Source of the DNA: Nonomuraea solani | Lineage (GTDB): Bacteria; Actinomycetota; Actinomycetes; Streptosporangiales; Streptosporangiaceae | Reading direction: 5' to 3' | Assembly: GCF_900108335.1 (NCBI RefSeq) | Contig: NZ_FNVT01000009.1 | Coordinates: 310,001-374,000 of the forward strand | Length of the DNA stretch: 64,000 nucleotides | Part shown: positions 44,987 to 53,092 of the stretch, piece by piece | How positions within the stretch are numbered: position 1 is the first letter of the stretch | Layout: every line of letters starts with the position of its first letter | Notes under the pieces: model-generated | Told to the model about the DNA's origin: nothing | Database searches by the model: none | What the model saw: only the letters and a program-made list of their open reading frames with translations | Made by a program: the position numbers and the translations under genes

Positions 44987-46384
44987 GTGATTGCGCTAAG
45001 CCCCTTAATCGTTCCCCTGCTTCCCTTCGGCGGCCTGGCCCAGGCCGCACCCACACCGCCGGGATACGCAGATCCAGCCACGGGAAGCTGGTTGACCAGT
45101 GCCATCGACCTGTCCGAGGACGGCCTGCTGGTTAGTCGCAACCACAGCACCGGTCGACGCGGAGACCCCGTCCGTACCAACGAGCGCGTCCTGGGACCCG
45201 GCTGGCAACTGCAGCCGCTAGGCGGCATGCTGGGCAGCCGATTGCATGACCACAGCGACCACGGTTATATGGACATCGAGCTCAACTCGGGCGCCGAGTC
45301 TCACCGCTATCTCGCCGATCCGTCCCGGCCCAGCACCTTCGTCTACTCCAGCGGCATCATGGTGAGAAACGGCGACGGCACCTTCACGCACACCGACGAG
45401 ACCGGCCTGGTCATCACCTGGGCCCAAGTGCGCGGCCAATTCCTCCCGGTCGCGGTGGGCCTGGCAGACGGCGACTTCCAGAGCGTCACCTACGACGCAC
45501 ACGGCCGAGTACATCGCCTGATCTCCCCCGCCACTCCCGGGGCGGACTGCCGGAAACCCGACTCGGCGTTGTGCTCCACGGCGACCTTGATCTACGCCCA
45601 CAGAACCACCGCGACACCGTCCACCATCGGCGAGGTGAGCGGGCTGCTCGCTTCAATCGACTACGACGCCGCCGGAGACACACCACCAATGACCGCGATC
45701 ACCTATCGCTATGACGCCCTTGAACACTTGCGCCAGGTCCGCGATTTGCGTCGGCCAGGCGCGGCCGGTGATCCGGGGCGTCGGTTCGCATACACCTACT
45801 CCGGAAGCGGCGACATCACGAAGATGACCACGGCGGAGGAGGGATCATGGCACCTCACCTACTCCTCTCCCGGCACTTTGGCGAACGCGGCACGGCATAC
45901 CATGAGGCTCGGCGCCCGAGCCTGCCCCTCCCCCTACGCCGCCGATTACATGCTCCGAGGCATGTGCAAGACCAACGTCGACGTTCGACAGGGCGCGAGC
46001 AAGGTCATGCGGACCCCGTTCTGGAAGGGGACGTTGACCGGCGGATCGGTGATGGGCATCACCAACGACGGCTGCAGCGCGCCCATCGTCGGCAACAAGC
46101 CCACCTACTGGCTGGACTTCCGCGCCGCATGCGACTCTCACGACTACGGTTACGGCCTGATCCGCAACAGACTGAACGGCGAGCAGAACGGCCTGGTCCG
46201 CTCCCAGCGCACCCACGTCGACGCTGTCTTCCTGGCCATCATGAAGGAACGCATCTGCGCCGGCATCACCGGCACGGTCGCCGACCCCTTCCGCGGCACC
46301 CAGTCGTCTAAACGGTCCATCTGCCTGAGCTACGCCAACACCTTCTACAAGGCCGTTCGAGCCAAGGGCGATGGCGCACTGTAA
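44987..46384 (+). CDS. Secreted RHS-like protein with C-terminal phospholipase A2 domain
   Basis: 465 residues from GTG 44987. A short signal peptide (IALSPLIVPLLPFGGLAQA) leads into an RHS/DUF6531-like beta region: LSEDGLLVSRNHSTGRRGDP, VLGPGWQLQPLGG, YDAHGRVHRL, and KMTTAEEGSWHLTYSSPGTL. The C-terminal 110 residues are a prokaryotic phospholipase A2 domain: GITNDGCSAPIVG, then DFRAACDSHDYGYGLIRNRL with the catalytic His385-Asp386 pair and several cysteines. The protein may be a cell-surface or secreted toxin of the polymorphic type, or a secreted lipase. The next gene, 24 nt on, encodes a membrane protein that may give immunity. Confidence 0.85.
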   Translation: MIALSPLIVPLLPFGGLAQAAPTPPGYADPATGSWLTSAIDLSEDGLLVSRNHSTGRRGDPVRTNERVLGPGWQLQPLGGMLGSRLHDHSDHGYMDIELNSGAESHRYLADPSRPSTFVYSSGIMVRNGDGTFTHTDETGLVITWAQVRGQFLPVAVGLADGDFQSVTYDAHGRVHRLISPATPGADCRKPDSALCSTATLIYAHRTTATPSTIGEVSGLLASIDYDAAGDTPPMTAITYRYDALEHLRQVRDLRRPGAAGDPGRRFAYTYSGSGDITKMTTAEEGSWHLTYSSPGTLANAARHTMRLGARACPSPYAADYMLRGMCKTNVDVRQGASKVMRTPFWKGTLTGGSVMGITNDGCSAPIVGNKPTYWLDFRAACDSHDYGYGLIRNRLNGEQNGLVRSQRTHVDAVFLAIMKERICAGITGTVADPFRGTQSSKRSICLSYANTFYKAVRAKGDGAL

Positions 46385-46408
46385 GCCACCACCTCATGAA
46401 GAGGACAC

Positions 46409-46915
46409 ATGATCCACCTCCTTAACCACGGCCCGACATCGACTCGCGGCCCGGTGGCACTCACGATCACCTCATACGTGGCCGCCGTCGCCCTCCTGAC
46501 CTGGGCGACGATCAACGGCCAACTGGGGGGCTACCTGTACGGCTGGATCCTGATGACGGTGCTGGCCTTCCCGGCCTCGCTGCTCAACCTGCTCCTCGAC
46601 GGCCCACTCAGGCATGCCCTCATCGGCCAGACCTCCGGCGACGAGATCTCCCCTTGGAGCTACCTCATCTTCGCCTGGCCCGGCCTGCTCATGGCACTCA
46701 TACTGGCCTGGAGCCTGACCACGCACCGGCCCCATCGCGTCACTTCCATCGCAAGCTGGTCCCTCACCACGGTGGCCTTCCTGGCCGGCATCGTGATCAC
46801 TTTCGACCAGTGGGCCCCCCGCCGCCCCTACGGCTGGCCGTTCGTCCTCTGCGGGACAGGCATGGCCATCGGCCTGCTTCTGACCCGGCGAGCCGAAAAG
46901 CGAACAGGCCAGTGA
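46409..46915 (+). CDS. Membrane protein, possible immunity to the phospholipase
   Basis: 168 residues with four hydrophobic segments: VALTITSYVAAVALLTWATI, LYGWILMTVLAFPASLLNLL, YLIFAWPGLLMALILAWSLT and SLTTVAFLAGIVITF, then PFVLCGTGMAIGLLLTRRA. GAGGAC lies just upstream of the ATG. It resembles the SCO4225-type membrane proteins of unknown function. Its tight coupling to the phospholipase gene is the only reason to suggest immunity. Confidence 0.7.
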   Translation: MIHLLNHGPTSTRGPVALTITSYVAAVALLTWATINGQLGGYLYGWILMTVLAFPASLLNLLLDGPLRHALIGQTSGDEISPWSYLIFAWPGLLMALILAWSLTTHRPHRVTSIASWSLTTVAFLAGIVITFDQWAPRRPYGWPFVLCGTGMAIGLLLTRRAEKRTGQ

Positions 46916-47539
46916 GAGCACCAGCGACAAGTAAACGCGGAGTGCCGCCTGTGCGTGCAGCGGTGACGCTGAGCGTGCTACGGAAGACGCTTTACGCGGT
47001 TTCGGAACAGCACGAAAATCGGCGGCCACGGCGATGTTCCCTCCGCTGGTGACGGCAGGCGTCGCTGTTCAGAATCCGCCGTCCACCCTCGCTCACGAAA
47101 GGATCAGACACCCCGCGGGCTGCCCATCCTCAAAATATGGCGGTGGGGCGGGCCAAGAAAGAAGCACTCGACCACCGGCAAGACGACCGAGATCCCCTCA
47201 CGCCGTACGGAGAGCTCCGCCCTGTGGGCCAACCCGACGGCAAGTCGCTGCACGCCGAGCTCACGACCGCGCACCAAGCACGCTGGCGGCCCGTCCACCC
47301 CTGCCATGCTCTCCTGATGACCGGAACTCGCGCACGCCAAACGACGCCCTCACAGGGCATGACCTGGGCCATGTAATTATCGGCAAGCGCAGGTGTGAGC
47401 GCCACAGAGAAGATTGCGCCTGCACCCCCAGCCGATCCAGCCTGTACCGGGTCAAACGCAGCCACGATGGCTCTGACCCGAAGCTTGATGGGACCCGTCC
47501 CTGCCGACAAGATCGCGCCTTGTGATTGTCCGCCTGCTC
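46916..47539. other. Gene-poor stretch
   Basis: About 600 bp with only short, motif-free frames on both strands. The 5' part of the sulfotransferase gene must have lain at its right end, but only the last 15 or so codons are recognisable. Confidence 0.35.
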
Positions 47540-47592
47540 TATCCGCTGGTCGACAAGAGCATCCGGTCCTGCTTCCGCATCCCGTTCCTGCG

Positions 47593-48569
47593 CTAGACGA
47601 GTAGATCCGATGTGATCAGTGGTCGAAGGCGATCAGTGAGCGAGTGATGGGTGCGCCTGTCTGGTTGTTGTGCCAGATTCCGGCGGCCATCGCCAGGATG
47701 CGCTGGGCCACCCGTATTGCGACGCCCTCGAAGGTACGCCCGCCGTGTTGTTCCAGGTCGAGCTGGCCTTTGAGGGTGTCGTTGACCGACTCGATGAGCT
47801 GGCGGACCTTCTTGAGCATCGGCTCGCCGAATCGGCGTTTCTCGCGTTTGAACGAAGGTCGCAGCAACTCGATGCCCAGCCCGGCGAGCTCCTGCTCGAA
47901 CGCTTTGGAGGCGAAGCCCTTGTCGGAGATGAGCAAGATACCTCGCGCTGGGCGATCAGGTCGGCGTCGACCTCGAGCATCGCGGCCAGGACCTCACGCT
48001 CGTCGAGCTTGGGAGTGGCCAGTGCCCACAAGATCGGCATGCCGGTCGGGGTGCACACCAGATACAGGCGCAGGCCCCAGAAGAATCGGGAGTGCGAAGC
48101 ACAGTAGCCGTAGCCGGCCCAGCCTGCCAGGTTCGACCGCTGGACGGTGGGGCGCGACATGCCGCACGGCACCGGCGTGGAGTCGACGATCCACACCGTG
48201 TCGGTCCAAAAGTCGCTGTCCTGGGCCAGCTCCCGGATCAGGCGCTTGACCAGCGGAAGCGCCGCGCGCAGTCGCTTGTTGTAGCCCGCGCGCTGGGGCA
48301 GGTACGGGAACATGCCGGACAGGTGCTTGTGCGCGTAGCGCAGCCAGCGGGCCTCGGAGTGGTAACCGAGCAGTGCCTGCGCCACCGCCAGGCAGACCAG
48401 TTCGGAGTCGCTGAGCAAGGGTGGGCGACCCAGCCACCGCGTTCCTCCGATCTCGTCGTCGATCTTCACGTACAGTGCGGTCAAGAGGGTGTCCAGGTCG
48501 GTCGTCACAAACTGATCTTGGACACCCTCACCTCTTTGGCAGGGCGAAACTTCGGATCTACTCGTCTAG
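47593..48569 (-). mobile_element. IS982-family insertion sequence
   Basis: Bounded by perfect 18-bp inverted repeats, CTAGACGAGTAGATCCGA at 47593-47610 and its complement at 48552-48569, length 977 bp, with one transposase gene. CTAG at both tips is a palindrome, so it could be IR or a 4-bp target duplication. It lies inside a sulfotransferase gene. Confidence 0.9.
47616..48508 (-). pseudogene. IS982 transposase, one-base frameshift
   Basis: From ATG 48508: TDLDTLLTALYVKIDDEIGG, LLSDSELVCLAVAQALLGYH, first catalytic Asp in TVWIVDSTPVPCG, then KLDEREVLAAML. Near 47940-47947 a base is missing; the other phase carries GILLISDKGFASKAFEQELA with the second Asp, and LRPSFKREKRRFGEP, QLIESVNDTLKGQLDLEQHG with the Glu, to the stop at 47616. 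A single indel separates an otherwise complete transposase of about 297 residues. The intact IRs mean it could still move if transposase is supplied from another copy. Confidence 0.85.
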
Positions 48570-49111
48570 ATCTTCCCCGACGCCAAGTACGTCTTCGTCG
48601 TCCGCGACCCCCGCTCCAGCATCGGCTCCCTGATGGACGCCTGGCTGAACCCCGCATGTTCTTCTCCTGCCGGATGCCGGTCCCGCTGCGGATCGAGGGC
48701 TACTCCGACACCTTCCCCTGGGGCAAGGAGTGGTGGAACCTCAGCCTGCCGCCCGGCTGGCAGGACTGGGTGGACCTGCCGCTCGCCGAGGTCTGCGCGC
48801 GCATCTGGCTCAGCAACAACCAGGCGGTGCTGCGCGCGGCGCGCGAGCTGGCCGGGGACGGGGTGCTCGTACGGTACGAGGACGTCAAGGCCGATCCCGC
48901 CGCCACGCTCGAACGGGTGGCGCAGGCCGTCGAGCTGCCCTTCGCCGACGCCTGGCACGCCAGGGAGCTGCCCGTCGTGATGACCCAGACGCGGCCCGAC
49001 CCGGACAAGTGGCTGAGGCACGAGCGCGAGATCCACCGGGTCCTGCCCGTGGTGCGCGACCTGGCAGAACAGCTCGGCTACTGAAGCTCCGCTCACCGAG
49101 GCCTTCCGGCG

Positions 49112-49275
49112 TTACTGCGGCTCCCACAGCCAGGTCGGCGTCCAGCAGTAGCGGCCCGCGAGACGGTAGCCGAGGGGCGCGAGCACCTCGCGGACGCGTT
49201 CCCGCTGCTCGTCCGAGGCCGCCTCGACGGCGACGAGCGGCCTGTCGCGGGTGAGCACGCCCAGCCCGGAGCGCT
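49112..49275 (-). pseudogene. C-terminal fragment, possibly FkbM-type methyltransferase
   Basis: The minus strand reads RSGLGVLTRDRPLVAVEAAS, DEQRERVREVLAPLGYRLAG, RYCWTPTWLWEPQ and a TAA stop. A closing part with LGYRLAG...WLW is seen at the end of FkbM-like methyltransferases encoded beside sulfotransferases. Only about 55 residues are in frame. Assignment is tentative. Confidence 0.35.
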
Positions 49276-49356
49276 AGCCTGGGTCGTTCAGCAGGTCGTC
49301 GGTGCGAGGAATCGACCGCAGAGAATCCACCATAGCGGCCATTATCTCCCTAAAAT

Positions 49357-50352
49357 ATGATCATGAAGAGGCTCACGCAATACGCCCAGGGCGGCGGCTG
49401 CGCCTGCAAGATCCCCGCAGCCGACCTGGAATCGCTGCTGGCCAACGCGAAGATGCCACTCCCCCAGAATCCCGAAGCAGAGCTCCTGGTGGGTCTCGAA
49501 ACCGGCGACGACGCCGCCGCGGTGCGCACGCACGACGGATCCGCGATCATCAGCACCGCCGACTTCTTCACCCCGGTGGTCGACGACCCCTTCGACTGGG
49601 GCCGCATCGCCGCCGCCAACGCTCTATCCGACGTCTACGCCATGGGCGGGCGCCCCCTGGTCGCACTCAACCTCCTGTGCTGGCCACCCGACCAGTTGCC
49701 CTACGATCTGGCCTCTGAGGTACTGCGAGGCGGCGCGGACGTGGTCGCGCTGGCCGGCTGCCACCTGGCCGGCGGGCACAGCGTCATCGACGCCGAACCC
49801 AAATACGGTCTGGCCGTCACCGGCGTCGCCGACCCCGACCGGCTCCTCCGCAACAACGCAGGCCGCCCAGGCCAGCCCCTGTCCCTGACCAAGCCACTTG
49901 GCCTGGGCGTCCTCAACAACCGGCACAAGCGCACCGGCGAGGTGTTCCCGCACGCCGTGGAAACCATGACACAGCTCAACGCGGCCGCCTCCCGCGCCGC
50001 CCTGGCCGCCGGAATCCAGTGCGCCACCGACATCACGGGCTTCGGCCTGCTAGGCCACCTGCACAAACTCGCCCGCGCCTCCGGCGTGACCGCCGTGATC
50101 CAGGCGTCTGCCGTTCCCATCCTGGACGGCGCGGCGCAGGCCGTGCAGGAGGGTTTCGTCCCCGGCGGCTCCCGCCGCAACCTCGACTGGATCACCCCGC
50201 ACCTCGACCCCCGCGACACTCCGGAGGAGACGCTGCTGCTGGCCGACGCGCAAACTTCGGGAGGCTTGCTCACCGCCGGCGAGATCCCGGGCGCTCCCGT
50301 GATCGGCGAGCTGATCCCTTATACGGGGCACACCATCATCGTTCAGCGATAG
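49357..50352 (+). CDS. selD: Selenide, water dikinase
   Basis: 331 residues (ATG 49357 or 49363). Makes selenophosphate from selenide and ATP for selenocysteine or selenouridine synthesis. The glycine-rich loop AQGGGCACKIP holds Cys15/Cys17 and the essential Lys18, where other bacteria may have Sec. ATP/metal sites: LETGDDAAAV, STADFFTPVVDDPFDWGRIA, AANALSDVYAMGG; C-terminal domain CATDITGFGLLGHLHKLARA and TLLLADAQTSGGLL. Length and order are normal for SelD. No selA, selB, tRNA-Sec or mnmH gene is visible in the window. A strong hairpin follows the stop. Confidence 0.95.
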   Translation: MIMKRLTQYAQGGGCACKIPAADLESLLANAKMPLPQNPEAELLVGLETGDDAAAVRTHDGSAIISTADFFTPVVDDPFDWGRIAAANALSDVYAMGGRPLVALNLLCWPPDQLPYDLASEVLRGGADVVALAGCHLAGGHSVIDAEPKYGLAVTGVADPDRLLRNNAGRPGQPLSLTKPLGLGVLNNRHKRTGEVFPHAVETMTQLNAAASRAALAAGIQCATDITGFGLLGHLHKLARASGVTAVIQASAVPILDGAAQAVQEGFVPGGSRRNLDWITPHLDPRDTPEETLLLADAQTSGGLLTAGEIPGAPVIGELIPYTGHTIIVQR

Positions 50353-50394
50353 GCAGAGGTTGTGGCTGTTTGATCGGGTAACCATCCTCTGCCT
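50351..50394 (+). terminator. selD terminator hairpin
   Basis: AGGCAGAGG (50351-50359) pairs perfectly with CCTCTGCCT (50386-50394), with an additional inner TT/AA pairing. The first arm overlaps the last base of selD. Confidence 0.7.
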
Positions 50395-50509
50395 TATGAG
50401 GTTGGCGGATAAGAGTCACCGCACGCTTGGGCATCTGCCCTACTGCCTGGAGACCTCCGCCGGCACACCGAGCAGGGTGATCTATCGCACCGACGGCCGC
50501 GCATGCGAC

Positions 50510-50980
50510 CTACAGGTGACATCTGGCGGTTGCGGAGGGCTTCTTCGGCAGGCCGAGGGTGTGGAGGGTGCTCTTCACGTACGACGGTGCGCGGAGCCAT
50601 CCGTGCTGGACCGCACCGCTCTGACGGGGCGTGCGGACCACCGGGCCACGCTTGGCGTAGGGGTAGACGTATTGGGTCAGCACCAGGGTGTCGCCGGGCG
50701 GGCCGTACCACTCCAGGCGATAGCAGGGACCGAGCCTGCCCATCGGGCGCGCGCCGAATGCTTGGGGCAGGCCCCGGTAGAGCGCTGCGTGCGCGGCGGT
50801 GCCAGTGCGCAGGCTATTGAGACGGTTGTCCATGGCCTGGCCGCCGGGCTTGACCACGATCGGCGTGGACAGGCCGGGGCCGGTGAGCTCACCGTGGGAG
50901 ATGGCCTTGGCCTGGGCGGGCGCGGCCATCAGGACGGTCAGCAGGGTCACCGGTACGGTGAGGGTGAGAAGTCTTCTCAT
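50510..50980 (-). CDS. Small secreted protein, last gene of redox operon
   Basis: 156 residues from ATG 50980; a longer frame upstream adds residues before an obvious signal peptide, so it was rejected. The signal peptide is MRRLLTLTVPVTLLTVLMAA, cut after AQA near residue 24. The mature part is basic and aromatic (LGPCYRLEWYGPPGDTLVLT, QYVYPYAKRGPVVRTPRQSG) with two cysteines (about residues 89 and 154) that could form one disulfide. No known family. Its start lies inside the end of the CGGC protein frame. Confidence 0.75.
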   Translation of the reverse strand: MRRLLTLTVPVTLLTVLMAAPAQAKAISHGELTGPGLSTPIVVKPGGQAMDNRLNSLRTGTAAHAALYRGLPQAFGARPMGRLGPCYRLEWYGPPGDTLVLTQYVYPYAKRGPVVRTPRQSGAVQHGWLRAPSYVKSTLHTLGLPKKPSATARCHL

Positions 50981-51323
50981 GACCGCTCTGCCTTCTGTGA
51001 AGACGAGAGGCTCCGAGCAGGTGCGCCGCTCGCAGCCGTACCACACGCAACACCAGCCGCAGCGCGGCCGCGCGCCTGCCGGGTGCCACCAGCCTGCCCG
51101 CTCGCCAGAGCAAGCGGAAGCCCGTCAGCGGCCGGTCTTCATAAAGCGCCAGCGGGCGGGCGCACGGACGGCGGCCCGCCAGCACGGGGAACTCCTCGGC
51201 CAGGTGCGGGTCGCGGCACGAACGCACCACGACCGTCACGGCCAGCACGCCGCCGAGCGCGGCCGCGATCGCCGAGCAGCCCCCGCAGGCACTGTCGGCG
51301 ACCACGACCAGCCGCTCTACCAC
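50889..51323 (-). CDS. Small CGGC thiol-redox protein (thioredoxin/DCC-like)
   Basis: 144 residues from GTG 51323, overlapping the stop of the membrane-protein gene by 7 nt. The N-terminus VERLVVVADSACGGCSAIAA puts a C-x-x-C right after the first beta strand, as in thioredoxin-fold and DCC-type proteins; VLAVTVVVRSCRDPHLAEEF and GRRPCARPLALYEDRPLTG follow with two further cysteines. No signal peptide. The last 30 residues overlap the next gene, so the true end may be earlier if a base is misread. Probably a redox partner in the operon. Confidence 0.55.
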   Translation of the reverse strand: MVERLVVVADSACGGCSAIAAALGGVLAVTVVVRSCRDPHLAEEFPVLAGRRPCARPLALYEDRPLTGFRLLWRAGRLVAPGRRAAALRLVLRVVRLRAAHLLGASRLHRRQSGHEKTSHPHRTGDPADRPDGRARPGQGHLPR

Positions 51324-52045
51324 GGCCACAGCCCCCACGCGAGCGCGGCGACCGTGGCGACCCCCGTGGCCGAGGCCAGCAGGCGGGCGTTCATCGACCA
51401 GACATCGCTCCAGCCGCCGTCCTCGCTGTGGCCGATGCTGGCCGCCGCCATGATCCAGCGAGCGACCGCGAAGCCCGCCCCGGCCGCCAGCGCGCCGTTC
51501 CATGGCAGTGCGAGCAGCACCGCGGCCAGCACGAGGTGGGGCAGGGAGGAGGGCGAGTACGTCCGCATCCCGGTGCCCATCTCGAAGCCGAACTGGATGC
51601 CTCCCAGCACCCGCCCGCGATGCAGCACGTGCTCGGGCACGAGCCTGGCGTTCTCCGGCACCGGCAGCTTGATCAGGCCGACCTCACGCAGGAGTACGGC
51701 GGCTGCCAGCACGGCGAGCGCCGCCAGCCGTACCGGCAATGGCAGAAGACCCTGCACGATGCCGCCCAGAATCACCCCGACGGCGGCCACCGTCAGCGCG
51801 CCCAGCAACAATCCCACGCCGAAGTAGGCGAGGGCACCACGACCGCGCCAGACCGACGCGCTCAGCAGGAATGCCGAGTTGTGGCTTCAAGTGCTGCCGG
51901 AGTTCGCGTATCCGGCATTGAGCCCCGCGAAGAAGAAGACGAGTGCCAGCGGGCCCCCCACGGTGATCGGCAGTACCGTCCCCAGGGTGATGGGGACGGC
52001 CAGCGTCAGCGGATTGAGGGCCAGCCGGCGAAGGGCGGGCGGCAT
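51317..52045 (-). CDS. Polytopic membrane protein with an in-frame TGA (codon 53)
   Basis: The frame opens at ATG 52045, overlapping the stop of the preceding gene (TAATG). It reads LNPLTLAVPITLGTVLPITV, GGPLALVFFFAGLNAGYANS, then GST-TGA-SHNSAFLLSASVW and continues in the same phase through GVGLLLGALTVAAVGVILGG, RLVPEHVLHRGRVLGGIQFG, FEMGTGMRTYSPSSLPHLVL to the stop at 51317, 243 codons in all. The TGA (51887-51889) lies in ACTTGAAGC, nine bases that look like an insertion between GGCAGC and CACAAC. Six or so TM helices, seemingly a MauE-like partner by position. Options: nonsense mutation, selenocysteine, or readthrough. Confidence 0.6.
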
Positions 52046-52602
52046 TAGCACATCGCAATCGTCAGGTCGCTGTGGTGCGTGCCGTCACGCCAGGTCACGG
52101 TGGTGTAGGCGTCGGAGCAGATGTACTGCTGGCCGCCGGACTTCCAGCGCCAGGCGTTCTTGGCCGAGGTGGTGCCGCAGCTGTCGTCGATGCGCGCCGC
52201 GTTGGTGTACTTCTCCTGGTCGGAGGCGCCGGGCTTGTGCGTACGGCTGCCCTCGAAGTGGCGGCGCGTGCTGTTGCACGGGTAGGCGCCCATGCGCCAG
52301 CCGCCGAAGCAGACGGCCTTGCCGTCGCCCCACCAGTTGTTGCGTCCCTCGTCGTAACCGCCGTCGGGGTAGGACCTCTCGCAACTGTTCTCGTCCCAGA
52401 CCGAGGTCGGCCCGGCCGCCCTGGCCTGCCGCTTGTTCAGCGCCCAGTCCAAGGGGACGAGCGCGGCGGCCATCACCGAGACGGCCATGCCCTTCGCCAG
52501 GGTGCGGCGGCTGGACGGCAACGCGCCGATCAGGGTCCTGACCCGGCTGGGCTGGGCGCCCTCCGGCATGGCGTCGATCGCCGGGATCTCGTCAAAGCGC
52601 AT
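52045..52602 (-). CDS. Exported six-cysteine protein, MauA-like in position
   Basis: 185 residues from ATG 52602. A long N-region ends in SSRRTLAKGMAVSVMAAALV, a twin-arginine plus hydrophobic stretch resembling the leader of methylamine dehydrogenase light chain, cut probably near ARAAG (about residue 63). The mature 120 residues hold six cysteines (CERSYPDGGYDEGRNNWW, VCFGGWRMGAYPCNST, DSCGTT, YICSDAYTTVTW, IAMC) and many Trp/Tyr, so three disulfides are likely. Trp residues might even be modified as in MauA, but sequence similarity to MauA is not evident. It overlaps the MauD-like gene by 11 nt and the membrane protein gene by 1 nt. Confidence 0.75.
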   Translation of the reverse strand: MRFDEIPAIDAMPEGAQPSRVRTLIGALPSSRRTLAKGMAVSVMAAALVPLDWALNKRQARAAGPTSVWDENSCERSYPDGGYDEGRNNWWGDGKAVCFGGWRMGAYPCNSTRRHFEGSRTHKPGASDQEKYTNAARIDDSCGTTSAKNAWRWKSGGQQYICSDAYTTVTWRDGTHHSDLTIAMC

Positions 52603-53092
52603 GGCCGCTCCTCGCAGCTTGAAGTGAGTTCATCAGCTCGGGCAGGTCCGTGTCGCCGTAGACGAACCGGCGTGCGATGACCGCCCCCGAAGGATCGATC
52701 GCGAACAGGCAGGGTGCGTACCCCTCGTACAATTCGCGCCACTGGCCTGCGTCGGCGAGCACCTGGCCGGTGGTGAACGCCTCGGCCATCTCCTTCTCGA
52801 CGACCAGCCCGAGGACGCGGACGCCCGGCCAGGAGGACTCGTGCAGCGTCGTCCACGCCTGATGGCAGACCGCGCAGGTGCTGTCCATGAGGAGAACGAC
52901 CGACGCCACCTCGCCGTCCTGCGGCCGGAGCGCGGGAACGACCGTCGTGCTCTCGTTGTCCAGCCGTGCCGTGTTCGGGTTCAGCACGTTCTGCTCCAGC
53001 GCGCGCAGCCTGGAGTAGACCGCCCCGACGGCGACCAGCGTGAACAGGGAGGCGAGGAGTGCGAGCAGCGAGACGGCCAGCGACAGGCTCAC
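52592..53092 (-). CDS. Membrane-anchored thioredoxin-like protein (MauD-like)
   Basis: 166 residues from GTG 53092 (GTGA overlap with the gene before it). One N-terminal TM helix (LSLAVSLLALLASLFTLVAV) followed by a coil (YSRLRALEQNVL) and an extracytoplasmic thioredoxin fold: VASVVLLMDSTCAVCHQAWT with the CAVC active site, VLGLVVEKEMAEAFTTG, and the strand FAIDPSGAVIARRFVYGDTD near the cis-Pro region. MauD-type proteins form or isomerise disulfides in the methylamine dehydrogenase light chain; here the neighbour with six cysteines is the obvious client. Confidence 0.8.
   Translation of the reverse strand: MSLSLAVSLLALLASLFTLVAVGAVYSRLRALEQNVLNPNTARLDNESTTVVPALRPQDGEVASVVLLMDSTCAVCHQAWTTLHESSWPGVRVLGLVVEKEMAEAFTTGQVLADAGQWRELYEGYAPCLFAIDPSGAVIARRFVYGDTDLPELMNSLQAARSGHAL

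Larger units (their letters stand above)
47540..49084 (+). pseudogene. Sulfotransferase gene split by IS982
   Basis: Left of the IS, VDKSIRSCFRIPFLR (47548-47592) matches the segment that precedes the sulfotransferase core. Right of the IS (48570 on) the same phase continues IFPDAKYVFVVRDPRSSIGS with the PAPS 3'-phosphate-binding RDPR motif. A missing C near 48650 (GAACCCCGCATG) shifts the frame; the rest reads MFFSCRMPVPLRIEGYSDTF, LSNNQAVLRAARELAGDGVL, VRYEDVKADP to the stop at 49084. The 5'-PSB loop is lost upstream. It is dead by insertion, frameshift and 5' loss. Confidence 0.75.

Noticed and set aside
50352..50480. Searched the flank of selD for a tRNA-Sec gene
   Set aside because: No anticodon-loop pattern with TCA and no long acceptor/T helix; only a terminator hairpin is present.
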